Assembly (NCBI GenBank): GCA_024655865.1
Contig: JANLFM010000003.1
Location: 56,236 to 120,235 of the forward strand
Source: Caldisericota bacterium
Lineage (GTDB): Bacteria > Caldisericota > JANLFM01
Length of the DNA: 64,000 nt
Direction: 5' to 3'
Shown: in pieces, positions 10,095-20,081 of the stretch
Layout: every line of letters begins with the position of its first letter
Numbering within the stretch: the first letter of the stretch is position 1
Notes under the pieces: model-generated
Told to the model about the DNA's origin: nothing
What the model saw: only the letters and a program-made list of their open reading frames with translations
Databases searched by the model: none
Position numbers and translations under genes: made by a program

Positions 10095-10790
10095 CTAAAA
10101 TTTTACTATGGTTCCATCTGGCAATAGAAGCTGACCAGATGGAGTTTGCAATTTTAGAAATCCCTCATCAGAGATGCCGTGGGCAATTCCAGTTATTAAA
10201 TTTTCTTTGTAAATTACCTCGATTTTTTTCCCCAAAAAGACCAGCTCTTTTTCGTACTCGGGGATGAACGAGGAAAGCCCTTGCTCCTCGAAAGTGGAGA
10301 GCATGGAAGAAAGGCGGTCTAAAAGATCAAGGAGCGCTTGCTCCGGATCGTAATCCTTTCCGGTGAGCTCTTTTAGGGAAACGGCTTTCCCTTTTAGCTC
10401 AGGGGGAAGTTCATTGTTCAGGTTGATTCCTACCCCCCAGAAGACTTTCCCCTTCACCTCAATCAAAAGCCCGGCGACCTTCCTCTCTTCAAAAACGATG
10501 TCGTTGGGCCATTTAATTCTTAAATCGGGAAACTCCGATTTTAAGGCCCTCAAAACTACTAAGGCGAGGAGCGCTGAAAGCCCGGAAAGCCTCTTTACCT
10601 GAAAAACTGCGGTAAACCAGAGCCCGCCTTCCGGACTTTCCCAGAAAGCTCCTTTTCGACCATAGCCCTTCGTTTGCCTGGCCGCCCGGACGACGAAGGG
10701 AGTCTCCACTTCCCGGGCAATTTCCCGAGCTTTAAGCATCGTGGAGCTCACTTCCGAGTAAAAGAATATGAGAAATCGCTCTCTTCCCAT
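10095..10790 (-). CDS. birA: Biotin--[acetyl-CoA-carboxylase] ligase (no N-terminal HTH)
   Basis: 231 aa; AARQTKGYGRKGAFWESPEGGLWFTAVF, IKWPNDIVFEERKVAGLLIE, WGVGINLN. Confidence 0.92.
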   Translation of the reverse strand: MGRERFLIFFYSEVSSTMLKAREIAREVETPFVVRAARQTKGYGRKGAFWESPEGGLWFTAVFQVKRLSGLSALLALVVLRALKSEFPDLRIKWPNDIVFEERKVAGLLIEVKGKVFWGVGINLNNELPPELKGKAVSLKELTGKDYDPEQALLDLLDRLSSMLSTFEEQGLSSFIPEYEKELVFLGKKIEVIYKENLITGIAHGISDEGFLKLQTPSGQLLLPDGTIVKF

Positions 10791-11028
10791 TTCTTCAAGG
10801 AAGGTTTAGCACAAATAGCATGTTTTTGGAACGTTAAGTCCTGCTTGTCAACGACCCGGTGGCCACTACTGGGCTCTAAAAGAGGCTTTTACACTTTAAA
10901 AGTGCTCCTCGGAACACCCAAAGCGGGTGATGTCAAATTAATTTGAAATTTTTTCTCCCTGGAATAATCCAGAAAAGGAAAAAATATGGTATAATGTAAC
11001 AGGCGTTTGCCAAGAAGCGGAGTGGAGC

Positions 11029-12144
11029 ATGGGTTACTTTAAAGAGCGCAAGGAAAGCTTTTCCGCTCGAGGGGAGATTCCTTCCGAATTTCCTTCTTAT
11101 ATTTTTTTGTCCCAAAGCCTTCCCCCTTCCTGCCCTTTTGATTCCGCATTATTAGCCCCACCGGATTTTTCCCTTGACTGGCTTTTGGTTTCCGACCGGG
11201 AAGCGTTTATCCGGGATTGCGATGAGTTCCTGGAGTCTGCCTTAGAGGAGGGAAAGAAGCTTCTGGAAGCTGATCAGAGCTTTCTTTTCTCCAGAAGAAA
11301 GGGGCATTGGGTTTCGGAGTTCCAGGAGTGCAGGGACCAGAAATTGCTTCAGGAAGTAGAGCGCATCATCGAGGAGAGGACTCCGGAAAAACCCCTGCTT
11401 ATCTATGGGAATAGCGAGATATTAATTCTACCAATCCCTTTAGGGAAAAAGCCCCTGAGGGCCATGGTTTTTTCTTCCTCGAAGCGCAACTGGGCAAGGG
11501 AACGGGCTTGCGCTGCTCTTTTCTTTTCCAGGGAGGTCAACTGGGCCCTTGATAACCTAAAAATTGAAATTCGGAGGGAGCGTGCAGTTTCTGAGGCAGT
11601 AAGGGCTCTCTGGCAGGCTGTTTACGCCAAGGACCCCAATTCCGCCAGGCACCTGAGTCGGTCCCAGAGAATCGGGGAGGCTTTAGCAAAAAAATTGGGG
11701 CTTCAATACAAAGAGAAAAAGCTCCTGATATACAGTCTAATGCTTCACGATATCGGGAAAATCGGCGTTCCTGGGAGTGTCCTGAACAAACCTGGTCCTC
11801 TGACCGAGGAGGAGTGGAAAATAGTGCGCCTCCACCCTGAGATTGGAGCCAAGATCCTGAAACCTTTCACAACCTTGAGAAGCATCGTGCCCGTGGTCCT
11901 GCACCACCACGAAAGGTGGGACGGTAAAGGATATCCCAATGGCCTGAAGAATGGTGAGATCCCTTTCCTTGCCCGCATCGTTTCCGTAGTGGATGCCTTT
12001 CAGGCCATGCGCTCAGATCGCCCCTATCGCAGGGCGCTTTCCTTGAGGGAAGCACTCCTTGAGCTGGAAAATGGCGCGGGGACACAGTTCGATCCTGAGG
12101 TAGTGAGGATCTTTCTGGCCATGGGAGGCGTCCTGAAAGTCTGA
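11029..12144 (+). CDS. HD-GYP domain protein (putative c-di-GMP phosphodiesterase)
   Basis: 371 aa; C-terminal LMLHDIGKIGVPGSVLNKPGPLTEEEW...HPEIGAKIL...VLHHHERWDGKGYPNGLKNGEIPFLARIVSVVDAFQAM. Confidence 0.93.
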   Translation: MGYFKERKESFSARGEIPSEFPSYIFLSQSLPPSCPFDSALLAPPDFSLDWLLVSDREAFIRDCDEFLESALEEGKKLLEADQSFLFSRRKGHWVSEFQECRDQKLLQEVERIIEERTPEKPLLIYGNSEILILPIPLGKKPLRAMVFSSSKRNWARERACAALFFSREVNWALDNLKIEIRRERAVSEAVRALWQAVYAKDPNSARHLSRSQRIGEALAKKLGLQYKEKKLLIYSLMLHDIGKIGVPGSVLNKPGPLTEEEWKIVRLHPEIGAKILKPFTTLRSIVPVVLHHHERWDGKGYPNGLKNGEIPFLARIVSVVDAFQAMRSDRPYRRALSLREALLELENGAGTQFDPEVVRIFLAMGGVLKV

Positions 12145-12336
12145 AAAGCGATAAAAAATTTCCAAACGGGCAGCTATGAGCTCTTGACTTGTTATGTGGG
12201 AGAAAAAGTAGTAAAATACTAACTCCAAAGGAACCTCTGGAAAACGAAGGAGGGATGGAAAAGGCAAGGGTATAGTATAAGGCAAGTGGGAAAATCGGGA
12301 TAGGAAAATTAGAAGTTAAAAGGAGGGAAGTGAAAG

Positions 12337-12738
12337 ATGAAAGGACAAAAGGGTTTTACGTTAATTGAGCTGATCATCGTCATCGCTATCATTGCCATTC
12401 TGGCGGCAGTGGCCATTCCGAACTACTTGGGGTTCAGGGACAGGGCAAACATCTCCGCAGCGAGGGAGTCGCTGGGGTCTTTGAGGACAGCACTGGAGGT
12501 TTACCGGGCCGACCATAATAATTATCCCGCGGCTTCCGATGCAGGAACTTTAGAAACCACCTTAACGGCTTCCAACCCTATTCCTTATTTTTCACAATCG
12601 GACTGGGATAAATTGGAAGCGAACATCTCCTCTTGGGAAAGTGTATCCGTCAGTGCTGATGACTACACAATTAAGGTTAAGGCAAAAGACCGTGCTAATA
12701 CAACAGTCACCGCTACCCCAGGTGGCATTGCGCCCTAA
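12337..12738 (+). CDS. Type IV prepilin (GspG/PilA-like)
   Basis: 133 aa; MKGQKGFTLIELIIVIAIIAILAAVAIPNYLGFRDRA prepilin motif; SD AGGAGGG upstream. Confidence 0.95.
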   Translation: MKGQKGFTLIELIIVIAIIAILAAVAIPNYLGFRDRANISAARESLGSLRTALEVYRADHNNYPAASDAGTLETTLTASNPIPYFSQSDWDKLEANISSWESVSVSADDYTIKVKAKDRANTTVTATPGGIAP

Positions 12739-12774
12739 TCCCATCAAGTAGCCGAATCTGGAAACATGAACTTT

Positions 12775-12814
12775 AACCTCAGGAGTCGGCTCAAAACCCG
12801 ACTCCTGAGGTTTT
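12775..12814 (+). terminator. Rho-independent terminator after first prepilin
   Basis: Perfect 15-bp inverted repeat AACCTCAGGAGTCGG-CTCAAAAC-CCGACTCCTGAGGTT followed by TT. Confidence 0.8.
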
Positions 12815-12847
12815 CCAGCGCTCATTTTAAAATCAAGAGGAGGTGCG

Positions 12848-13285
12848 GTGAAGAATAAGAGAATTACGATTGCCGTAATCCTCATTCTCGTGGTTATCGC
12901 TCTAATAGCCGAACTGGTCATTCCCCTTATGCGTTCCCAGCCTTCAGAGAACGAAAAAAGCACCACATCGGGAGAAGCTACCACAGTCCTTCCTGAGGAG
13001 TTAAGCCAAGCAGCAATTGCCGAAGCCAAAGCCTCTCTGGGAAGCCTCAAAACTGCGCTCGAGGCCTACCGCGCAGAGACAAACTCCTACCCCACATCGC
13101 TTAACTGGAGCGATGGCACTCCCCTCACCCCTACTTACCTGGACCCCGATGACTGGAATAGGATTCTTGCGAGTGTTGCGGACATCGGTGGCACCATCTC
13201 CCCTGATGATTACAGGATCACGGTCCACGCCAGAGATAAAAGCGGAACAACCATCATCCTCACCCCGAGAGGGTTTATTCCTTAG
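12848..13285 (+). CDS. Pilin-like paralogue lacking the prepilin peptidase motif
   Basis: 145 aa (GTG start); N-terminal TM helix MKNKRITIAVILILVVIALIAELV without GFTLIEL, but body AKASLGSLKTALEAYRAETNSYP...DDYRITVHARDKSGTTIILTPRGFIP matches the flanking pilins. Confidence 0.75.
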   Translation: MKNKRITIAVILILVVIALIAELVIPLMRSQPSENEKSTTSGEATTVLPEELSQAAIAEAKASLGSLKTALEAYRAETNSYPTSLNWSDGTPLTPTYLDPDDWNRILASVADIGGTISPDDYRITVHARDKSGTTIILTPRGFIP

Positions 13286-13369
13286 ACTGGAAATCCATGG
13301 GAGTCCTTCTGGTGTGAAGATGCAGGGCATTTCTCAAAACAAAGCAAAAAGCCCAAAAAGGCATTATCA

Positions 13370-13810
13370 ATGCGACCTGTTGATAAAATAAACAACATGG
13401 AAGGACAGAGGGGATTTACCTTGCTCGAGGTTCTGGTGGTAATCGCTATTCTTGTCATCCTTGCGGGCATTGCCATTCCTAATTATCTGGGCATCCAGCA
13501 GAGGGCCTGGCTTTCATCGGCAAAATTCTCCCTGGAGCATTTCCGGAGTTGTCTTGAGATCTACCGGGCAGATTTCAACAGGTACCCTGCGGAAGTCACG
13601 GTCTCAGGATCAGAACGGGGGTCTCCTTTTACTTCTACCGCCTGCTTGTACCTCAGCGTTGAGGACTGGGATAAAATATTAGCCAACCTGGTGGAAAACA
13701 CCCTCACCTATCAAAGCCTGGATGGAGGTTCTTCATACCTTGTAACCGCCCAAGCAAAAGATCGAAACCACACCACCCTGACCGCCACTCCCGGGGGAAT
13801 TACTCCCTGA
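13370..13810 (+). CDS. Type IV prepilin (GspG/PilA-like); likely start at 13397 (MEGQRGFTLLEV)
   Basis: GFTLLEVLVVIAILVILAGIAIPNYLGIQQRA plus a body homologous to the pilins at 12337 and 12848. Confidence 0.93.
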   Translation: MRPVDKINNMEGQRGFTLLEVLVVIAILVILAGIAIPNYLGIQQRAWLSSAKFSLEHFRSCLEIYRADFNRYPAEVTVSGSERGSPFTSTACLYLSVEDWDKILANLVENTLTYQSLDGGSSYLVTAQAKDRNHTTLTATPGGITP

Positions 13811-14214
13811 TGGGAGCTCTGAGAAAGGGGGGCTCTGAGAAAGCCGAGAGTTGGGTTCTGAAAAATCAAACTTGGGGAATTTTCTCCCCCCAGTATCCTT
13901 CGCGATGGCCCCGTTGCGCTCGGATTACTGCTTCCAATCCAGCTTTGGACAAGCCCAGGCTCAATTTTCCGCAAGTGTAGCGGAATTGCGGCAAAAGACC
14001 TGGAAACCCCATCAATCCTTGGTTATTTCTGTATCCGGAAATGTTGATTGGAAGGCAATTCCAGGGACATGCTCCGCTTCTGCTCCGCTTCCACTCCGCT
14101 TATGTCTGACAAAGTAGGCGTCAATACGCCAGACAAGGAAATTATAATTGTTTTCAAGGAAGCGGGCTTTCCTTATAATAAAATCCATGCAGGGAATGGA
14201 AAGATTATGCGTCC

Positions 14215-14982
14215 ATGGAAGCTGATGCGCTGAGACTCGTTTACGCCATCCTGGCATTCCTTTTCGGCCTGATTTTGGGTTCCTTCCTGAATTCCTTGAT
14301 CTACAGGCTTCCCCGGGGAATCTCCATTGCTCGAGGTCGTTCCTTCTGTCCCAATTGCGGGCATGAGCTTCAGGCCAAGGACCTCGTTCCTCTTTTTTCT
14401 TTCCTTTTCCTCAAGGGAAAGTGTCGATACTGCCGCGCTCCCATTTCCTGGAGGTACTCCCTCGTGGAATTTCTGGCGGGGGCAGGGCTCTTTCTCCTTT
14501 TCTGGTTTTACGGCTTTAGCGTGGCCTTTTTCCAGTGGGCGACTCTCTACCTTCTTCTCCTTCCTCTCATTTTCATTGATTTAGAGCACAAGCTCCTTCC
14601 CGACGCCCTGACCATTCCCGGAATAATTATCGGCTTAGGGTTCCAGATCGCTTTAGGAAACTTCTGGCAATCTCCCCTGGGTGCGGCCATCGGGGGCGGG
14701 CTCTTCCTTTTGATTTACCTTTTCTGGAGGGGAGGAATGGGCGGAGGAGACATCAAACTGGCCTTAATGGTGGGTGCCTTTTTAGGTTACCCCCTGGTCT
14801 TAGTCTGGTTCTTTTTATCCTTTATTCTTGGTGCGATGGGAGGGATTGCCGGCATGATTTTCTTTAAATTGAAAGGAAAAAGCGCCATTCCCTTCGGGCC
14901 TTATATGGCCCTGGGCGCCTTGATCACCGCCTTCTGGGGAGAACTGATTCTGAACGCTTACCTGAGGTTGGCCGGACTATGA
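14215..14982 (+). CDS. Prepilin peptidase (A24 family)
   Basis: 255 aa; FCPNCGHELQAKDLVPLFSFL...KCRYCRAPIS zinc motif, FIDLEHKLLPDALTIPG, GGGDIKLALMVGAFLG. Confidence 0.95.
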   Translation: MEADALRLVYAILAFLFGLILGSFLNSLIYRLPRGISIARGRSFCPNCGHELQAKDLVPLFSFLFLKGKCRYCRAPISWRYSLVEFLAGAGLFLLFWFYGFSVAFFQWATLYLLLLPLIFIDLEHKLLPDALTIPGIIIGLGFQIALGNFWQSPLGAAIGGGLFLLIYLFWRGGMGGGDIKLALMVGAFLGYPLVLVWFFLSFILGAMGGIAGMIFFKLKGKSAIPFGPYMALGALITAFWGELILNAYLRLAGL

Positions 14983-15434
14983 AAAAGAGTGGATTTGCCC
15001 TGATTGAACTCGTGATCGTCCTGGCGATCATTGCCATCCTCACCGGAATCGGAGTTCCCACATTCCAGAATTTGATCGATAAAAACAGGCTCACGACCGC
15101 CCTCAACCAGGTGGAGGCGGACCTGAGAAAGGCTCAGGCCATGGCCAAAGCAACTGGAGCGAATTACGAGGTGCTCTTTATTCCTGGAAAAAACGTCTAC
15201 TACATTTACGAGCACCCCATAACGAGCACGGCCAAGCTCAAGGAGACGATATCTCTTCCAGGAGGGGTCACCATTTACACCACCGTTTCCCCCGATAACA
15301 ACAAAATCATTTATTATGCTGCTTCCGCTCAAAGCGAGGTCAATGGAGGGACGATCACCTTCAAATCCCCCAGGGGAAAGTACGGGAAGGTAATTGTGGC
15401 CTCGATTACGGGAAGAATCCGCATCGAGCAATAA
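14979..15434 (+). CDS. GspH/FimT-like pseudopilin
   Basis: 151 aa; GFALIELVIVLAIIAILTGIGVPTFQNLIDKNRL; overlaps the peptidase stop. Confidence 0.88.
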   Translation: MKKSGFALIELVIVLAIIAILTGIGVPTFQNLIDKNRLTTALNQVEADLRKAQAMAKATGANYEVLFIPGKNVYYIYEHPITSTAKLKETISLPGGVTIYTTVSPDNNKIIYYAASAQSEVNGGTITFKSPRGKYGKVIVASITGRIRIEQ

Positions 15435-15630
15435 ATAACGTTATGAGGCTCTCCCGATAGGTAGGGTCCTTCCCTTTGTAAAAGTGGTGAAAAATGCCAA
15501 AAAGCGCAAATTTGGCAGGCCTTTTTGCCGCTTCCAGTCGTTTTTAGTCACTTTTGGGGAGTTTTGACCGCTTTCAAAGTGCTTTCATTTTGCCCCTCTA
15601 AGGGCTGGTTCGAGAAAAAAGAAAAAACTA

Positions 15631-15655
15631 CCCTCCTTAAAGGAGGGCCTTTTTC
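15631..15655. terminator. Intergenic terminator hairpin, possibly bidirectional
   Basis: CCCTCCTTAAAGGAGGG flanked by A-rich 5' (AAAAAACTA) and T-rich 3' (CCTTTTT) tracts; outer CGAGAAAAA/TTTTTCGAG arms. Confidence 0.7.
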
Positions 15656-15818
15656 GAGTGTTTTTTGCTTTCACTTCTCTTGAAGGATCGAAGCGCCATG
15701 GAGATTTCTGGACCAGCTCAATTAGAGTGATGTCGCAGCTTTCCTGCCCCAGGATGGTTCCAGATTTAGAAAAAGACTAATAAGTTTGGCCCCTTTTCTC
15801 CTCTCCAGGGCTTTTTAT

Positions 15819-15847
15819 TTGATAGTTCCTCCGGAATAAGGTATAAT
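15819..15847 (+). promoter_or_regulatory. Sigma-70-type promoter for the second pseudopilin transcription unit
   Basis: TTGATA, 17-bp spacer, TATAAT; ATG of the next ORF at 15873. Confidence 0.7.
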
Positions 15848-15872
15848 ACCATATAGAAATGCGGGGCAATTA

Positions 15873-16325
15873 ATGAGGAACAAGGGGTTTACGCTTATAG
15901 AGTTGGTGTTGGTGATTGTCATCGCTGCAATTCTTTTAGCGGTGGCGGTGCCCTGGTTCTCGAACTACCTCGATTACAAAGCCCTGCAGACGGCGATGAG
16001 ACAAGTGGAAGCGGATTTGAGAAACGCGCAGCAGAAATCTAAAGCCGCCAGCGTCCCATACAAAGTAGAGTTGGCACCTGGCAACACATTTTACAAGATC
16101 TGGGCCGCGCCCCCCGGCCAGGCAGAACAGCTGATCGAAACCAAAGAACTTCCGCAGGGAGTAAAGGTATCCGGAAACACGGCCACAGATTATAAAATAG
16201 TTTACTATCAACCAACCTACACCAGTGAAACAAACGGTGGGGTGATTACATTCATCTCCCCAAAAGGAAGAACAGGGCAGCTCACGGTCACTCCCACAAC
16301 TGGTAAAATATCTTTGAGTCCTTAA
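15873..16325 (+). CDS. GspH/FimT-like pseudopilin
   Basis: 150 aa; GFTLIELVLVIVIAAILLAVAVPWFSNYLDYKAL; paralogue of 14979..15434. Confidence 0.9.
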   Translation: MRNKGFTLIELVLVIVIAAILLAVAVPWFSNYLDYKALQTAMRQVEADLRNAQQKSKAASVPYKVELAPGNTFYKIWAAPPGQAEQLIETKELPQGVKVSGNTATDYKIVYYQPTYTSETNGGVITFISPKGRTGQLTVTPTTGKISLSP

Positions 16326-16802
16326 ATGAAAAACGGGCAAAAAGGTTTAAGTTTAGTTGAAATGATTATCGCCATAGCGATTATGGCGCTCTTTCTGGGC
16401 ATCACCGGTACATTGATTGCCCAGAGCATTCGCCTTTATTCCAAGCAATCCCTTACTGTTTCCCTCGAGGACCAACTGCGTTCAGTTCAGGATGTAATGA
16501 TCCGAGACCTGAGACCCTGTAACTGGGTAGCTGCAACCAGCACAAGCCCTAAAAGGTTATACTTCAGCACAACAGGCACAAACTTTAATCAATATTATGA
16601 ATGGAATGGAACTGTGAACACGCTTTATCGCAAGTTAAATAACGGGAACAACGACCCCATTGCTGATAATATTACCAATGCCAGTTTCCGGGTTAATTCT
16701 ATAACTCCTTCTACCTTTCAAGTAGATGTTGAGCTCACGGCTGCATTAAGGGACGTGACGAAAACGACTTCATTTTCCGTAAATTTGAGGAACTACAAAT
16801 GA
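16326..16802 (+). CDS. Pseudopilin (PilW/GspJ-like)
   Basis: 158 aa; GLSLVEMIIAIAIMALFLGITGTLIAQSIRLY. Confidence 0.85.
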   Translation: MKNGQKGLSLVEMIIAIAIMALFLGITGTLIAQSIRLYSKQSLTVSLEDQLRSVQDVMIRDLRPCNWVAATSTSPKRLYFSTTGTNFNQYYEWNGTVNTLYRKLNNGNNDPIADNITNASFRVNSITPSTFQVDVELTAALRDVTKTTSFSVNLRNYK

Positions 16803-18772
16803 GGGTGAAAAGTATTTCTTCACACGAAGGATTCTCTCTAGTTGAACTGCTCATTTCTATTGCTATTTTAGGCATCCTTGCGGTTTTTATCATCACTATA
16901 GCCACCCAGATGCTCACCTTGACGATGAAAATTCAAAGCCGGGATGTAGCCCTTTCATTGGCCCAAGCAAAAATTGAAGAGATGAGAAGCAATTTAACTA
17001 TACCTGAATTCCTCCAGGATGAGCCAAAACCGGGATATATCAGGACGGTCACCTCTACCTATGTGCTTGAGAACGGCCAGATCGTGCGTTTCCTCAGGCA
17101 CGTTACGGTCGCGGTGAAAACACCCACGGTGCTCGGGGCCAGGTTAGTTCAGCTTGAAACTAATATTCAGACTTACAGGCCGCAGGTTTACTTTACTTTC
17201 CCTGAGATCGGGGAATCCTACGTTCGTCACTATGTGAGCGAGAATCCCCCAGCTAATCTCCACACTTACCTGGAAGGGGAAATCAGGGACGATGCTTTTG
17301 ATATACCCAAATCAAGTGTAAGATACCGGACGAGAGTGGGGAACGGAACAACCTGGCAAAACTGGACTGATTGGGCCCAATTATCAGGAAGCGGAGTGGG
17401 GGAAATATATGCCGATCCCGGACCTTTTCATAGCAGTCCAGCGACTGCAACCCTCTTAATGGGAACCACATATTACTTTCAATTTAAAATTAATGGTTCC
17501 TCAAGTGATGGGGGAATGATAGAAATCCAGATTCAGGCAACCAATACTAATTCCATCAGCAACGTTCAACCCAACGCCCCGCAGGGAGGGACATCTTATA
17601 TCCGCTTGATTACCGACAACACCGCTCCCCAGTTTTCGAGTGTCAATGGTCTGCCCACAACACAAACAGTCACCACGGGGACAGAGTTCCAAAGCGGAAT
17701 TCAAGCAGCAGTCTTAGACCCAATAGCGAGTGGGGTGGCATCCGAGGTTTACGTTGTTTACACAACCATCAGCAAAACGCCTTCACCGGCCGGAAGCCCT
17801 ACCCTTTACTGGAAACTGAATGAGAATGGAACGCCGACCTGGACAAGCACGGCTAACCCGGGAGGACCATATTACCTCCCTATGGCCTATGACGGTCTTT
17901 TAGGAAAGTGGATTTTGACCCCAAGTTACACCGCTTCTGTTTTTGCCCAGTACGAACCGTTCACCAGTTACCAAATAAAACTTTGCGCAGTTGATAAGGT
18001 GAAGGGTAAAAGGAACAATTACCAGGAATTAATACCCATTCAAGGAGCTCAGTTCGGTCTCACGCAGCAGGACCCAAGTGATCCAGCCTCAGGCACTCTG
18101 CCCTACGCCTGGGTGGACACGGTTAACAATAAGGGGGCGGTAAACGCCAACTTTACCGCAACTACCCTCGTTTTGACCATGTACCCCAAACCATCAATAG
18201 AGACCTCAGCAGCCGCCCCCCTGAACCCTACTAAGACCACGCTCTACGGCAAAGCCAACTCCTACGGTTTAGCGAGCGAAGTTTGGTTCGAGTATGGACT
18301 GAATACTAATTACGGATACTCCACCCAACATCAACCTTTTTCCTCAACCTCAACTGTTGTCTACTCGGCCAATATTTCCGACCTCAGCCCCAACACCACT
18401 TATCATTATCGCACGGCGATAAAGAATGATTGGGGTGTCTTCTATGGAGAAGACAAGACATTCCTGACCCCTAATCAAGATACATCCCCAGCGATCACGG
18501 TTATTATTCCTAACGGGGGAGAAACCTGGAATGTGAATAGCACGGTAACAATCTACTGGACCTATTACAACGTTTCAGGCAATGTGAAAATTGAACTCTC
18601 CCGTGATGGCGGGGCAACATGGGAGACAATTATAGCTTCTACGCCCATAGATGATGGGCAGGAACCCTGGACGGTCACAGGTCCTACTTCCAGTAATTGC
18701 TTAATTCGCATCACAAGCATTGCAAACCCCTCCATATATGACGTTTCAGATGGACCGTTCACTATCTATTAA
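16799..18772 (+). CDS. Large minor pilin (PilV/GspI-like N-terminus) with long Ig/FN3-like extracellular region
   Basis: 657 aa; GFSLVELLISIAILGILAVFIITIATQ, then FN3-like SLASEVWFEYGLNTNYGYST...LSPNTTYHYRTAIKN and a C-terminal PNGGETWNVNSTVTIYW domain. Confidence 0.85.
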   Translation: MRVKSISSHEGFSLVELLISIAILGILAVFIITIATQMLTLTMKIQSRDVALSLAQAKIEEMRSNLTIPEFLQDEPKPGYIRTVTSTYVLENGQIVRFLRHVTVAVKTPTVLGARLVQLETNIQTYRPQVYFTFPEIGESYVRHYVSENPPANLHTYLEGEIRDDAFDIPKSSVRYRTRVGNGTTWQNWTDWAQLSGSGVGEIYADPGPFHSSPATATLLMGTTYYFQFKINGSSSDGGMIEIQIQATNTNSISNVQPNAPQGGTSYIRLITDNTAPQFSSVNGLPTTQTVTTGTEFQSGIQAAVLDPIASGVASEVYVVYTTISKTPSPAGSPTLYWKLNENGTPTWTSTANPGGPYYLPMAYDGLLGKWILTPSYTASVFAQYEPFTSYQIKLCAVDKVKGKRNNYQELIPIQGAQFGLTQQDPSDPASGTLPYAWVDTVNNKGAVNANFTATTLVLTMYPKPSIETSAAAPLNPTKTTLYGKANSYGLASEVWFEYGLNTNYGYSTQHQPFSSTSTVVYSANISDLSPNTTYHYRTAIKNDWGVFYGEDKTFLTPNQDTSPAITVIIPNGGETWNVNSTVTIYWTYYNVSGNVKIELSRDGGATWETIIASTPIDDGQEPWTVTGPTSSNCLIRITSIANPSIYDVSDGPFTIY

Positions 18773-18881
18773 AGCGTACGAGGAAAAAGGGAGGGAATTG
18801 GGCTATGGCTCTAAACTCATATTCGTGGTATAATTTTTAAGCTAAAAATTTAAGAAAGTAGAGCGAAAGGAGGTAGGAAAA

Positions 18882-20048
18882 GTGAATCAAAAAGGTCTGG
18901 CGCTGATTACGGTAATCGTAGTCTTTGCCATCGTATTAGTGACTGTGGCTGGGACGATTGTCTTGACCAGGACGGAAAGCTCTACCTCCAAAACCAATGA
19001 ACGTGCAGAGCAAGCGTTTAGCCTTGCTGAAGCGGGGATAGACTGGGCAGCAGCGAAGCTAAGAGCCAATCCGCAGTTTGCTATAACCTCAACGACATTA
19101 ATCTCCCAAACAGGGCAAACTCAGGTAATAATTACAAGAACAAGCTCAAAGGTCACGGTGATATCAACCGGTAATCTTGCTTCAGGGGGGACAGACACTC
19201 CGACGGCACAACGAGCCATTAAGGTGGAGTTCCTTTCCCAGCAAGGATTTGATGCAGGAGGAATGTGGGATCGAGCCGTAACCGCCAATGGTCATGTTGA
19301 TGCTTCAGGTAACATAAATATCCGCTGGGACGATCCTGTCAACGGCCCCACGACTCAATCAAACCTGGTAGCGGCCAATTCCATTCAGTTCACAGGAAAT
19401 ATCAATGTCTTGGGTTCTCCGGGAGTAGGGTATGTACCGGGGGGAAGCGCCCGCCTCATAGGAAATACTGGACAGACTACAGTAGGACAAGTACCGCCAG
19501 ATCCGGTTGAAGATATAGATTTGAGTTACTGGAGGAATCTTTGCCTCACCCAGCCCGGGGTTTCTTCTTATTCAGGGAATAAATCTTTCAGTGGGAACTA
19601 CTCCTTTCTTCATGGTCTATACGTAAATGGCAACCTTTCTTTGAGCGGAAATGCTACCTTAAACGGGATAATTTTTGCAGAGGGTAATATCACTATCAGC
19701 GGGAATTTCACAGGCAATGCCACTTTCGTTTCCGCGGGCAATATCACGATGACCGGAAATGTGGATATATCCGGCATGAATGGAGTTGCCATGATTGCTG
19801 CTCAAGACTTAACACTCACTGGCAACAAGCAGATCAAGGGCTACCTTTATGCAGGAGAAGATATAAACTGGCAAGGCAATGCCAACTTAATTGGAGGAAT
19901 TTCTTGTAAAGGAAACCTAAATTTTGGTGGCAATGTGGATATCCGCTTCCGGGATTTTACAGATGAATCCAACCTACCACCAGGAATGACGGTTTCCAAT
20001 GCTCCGCTTACATTACTTTCCTGGCAAGAAGTAGCGGTGACCCCTTAG
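18882..20048 (+). CDS. PilX-like minor pilin with C-terminal SGN/TGN-rich repeat region
   Basis: 388 aa; MNQKGLALITVIVVFAIVLVTVAGTIVLTRTESS...AEQAFSLAEAGIDWA, then repeated GN-[IVL]-[TS]-[ILM]-[ST]-GN units. Confidence 0.8.
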   Translation: MNQKGLALITVIVVFAIVLVTVAGTIVLTRTESSTSKTNERAEQAFSLAEAGIDWAAAKLRANPQFAITSTTLISQTGQTQVIITRTSSKVTVISTGNLASGGTDTPTAQRAIKVEFLSQQGFDAGGMWDRAVTANGHVDASGNINIRWDDPVNGPTTQSNLVAANSIQFTGNINVLGSPGVGYVPGGSARLIGNTGQTTVGQVPPDPVEDIDLSYWRNLCLTQPGVSSYSGNKSFSGNYSFLHGLYVNGNLSLSGNATLNGIIFAEGNITISGNFTGNATFVSAGNITMTGNVDISGMNGVAMIAAQDLTLTGNKQIKGYLYAGEDINWQGNANLIGGISCKGNLNFGGNVDIRFRDFTDESNLPPGMTVSNAPLTLLSWQEVAVTP

Positions 20049-20081
20049 GCGGCTGATTTAAAAGCCTCGAGAACCAGAAAC

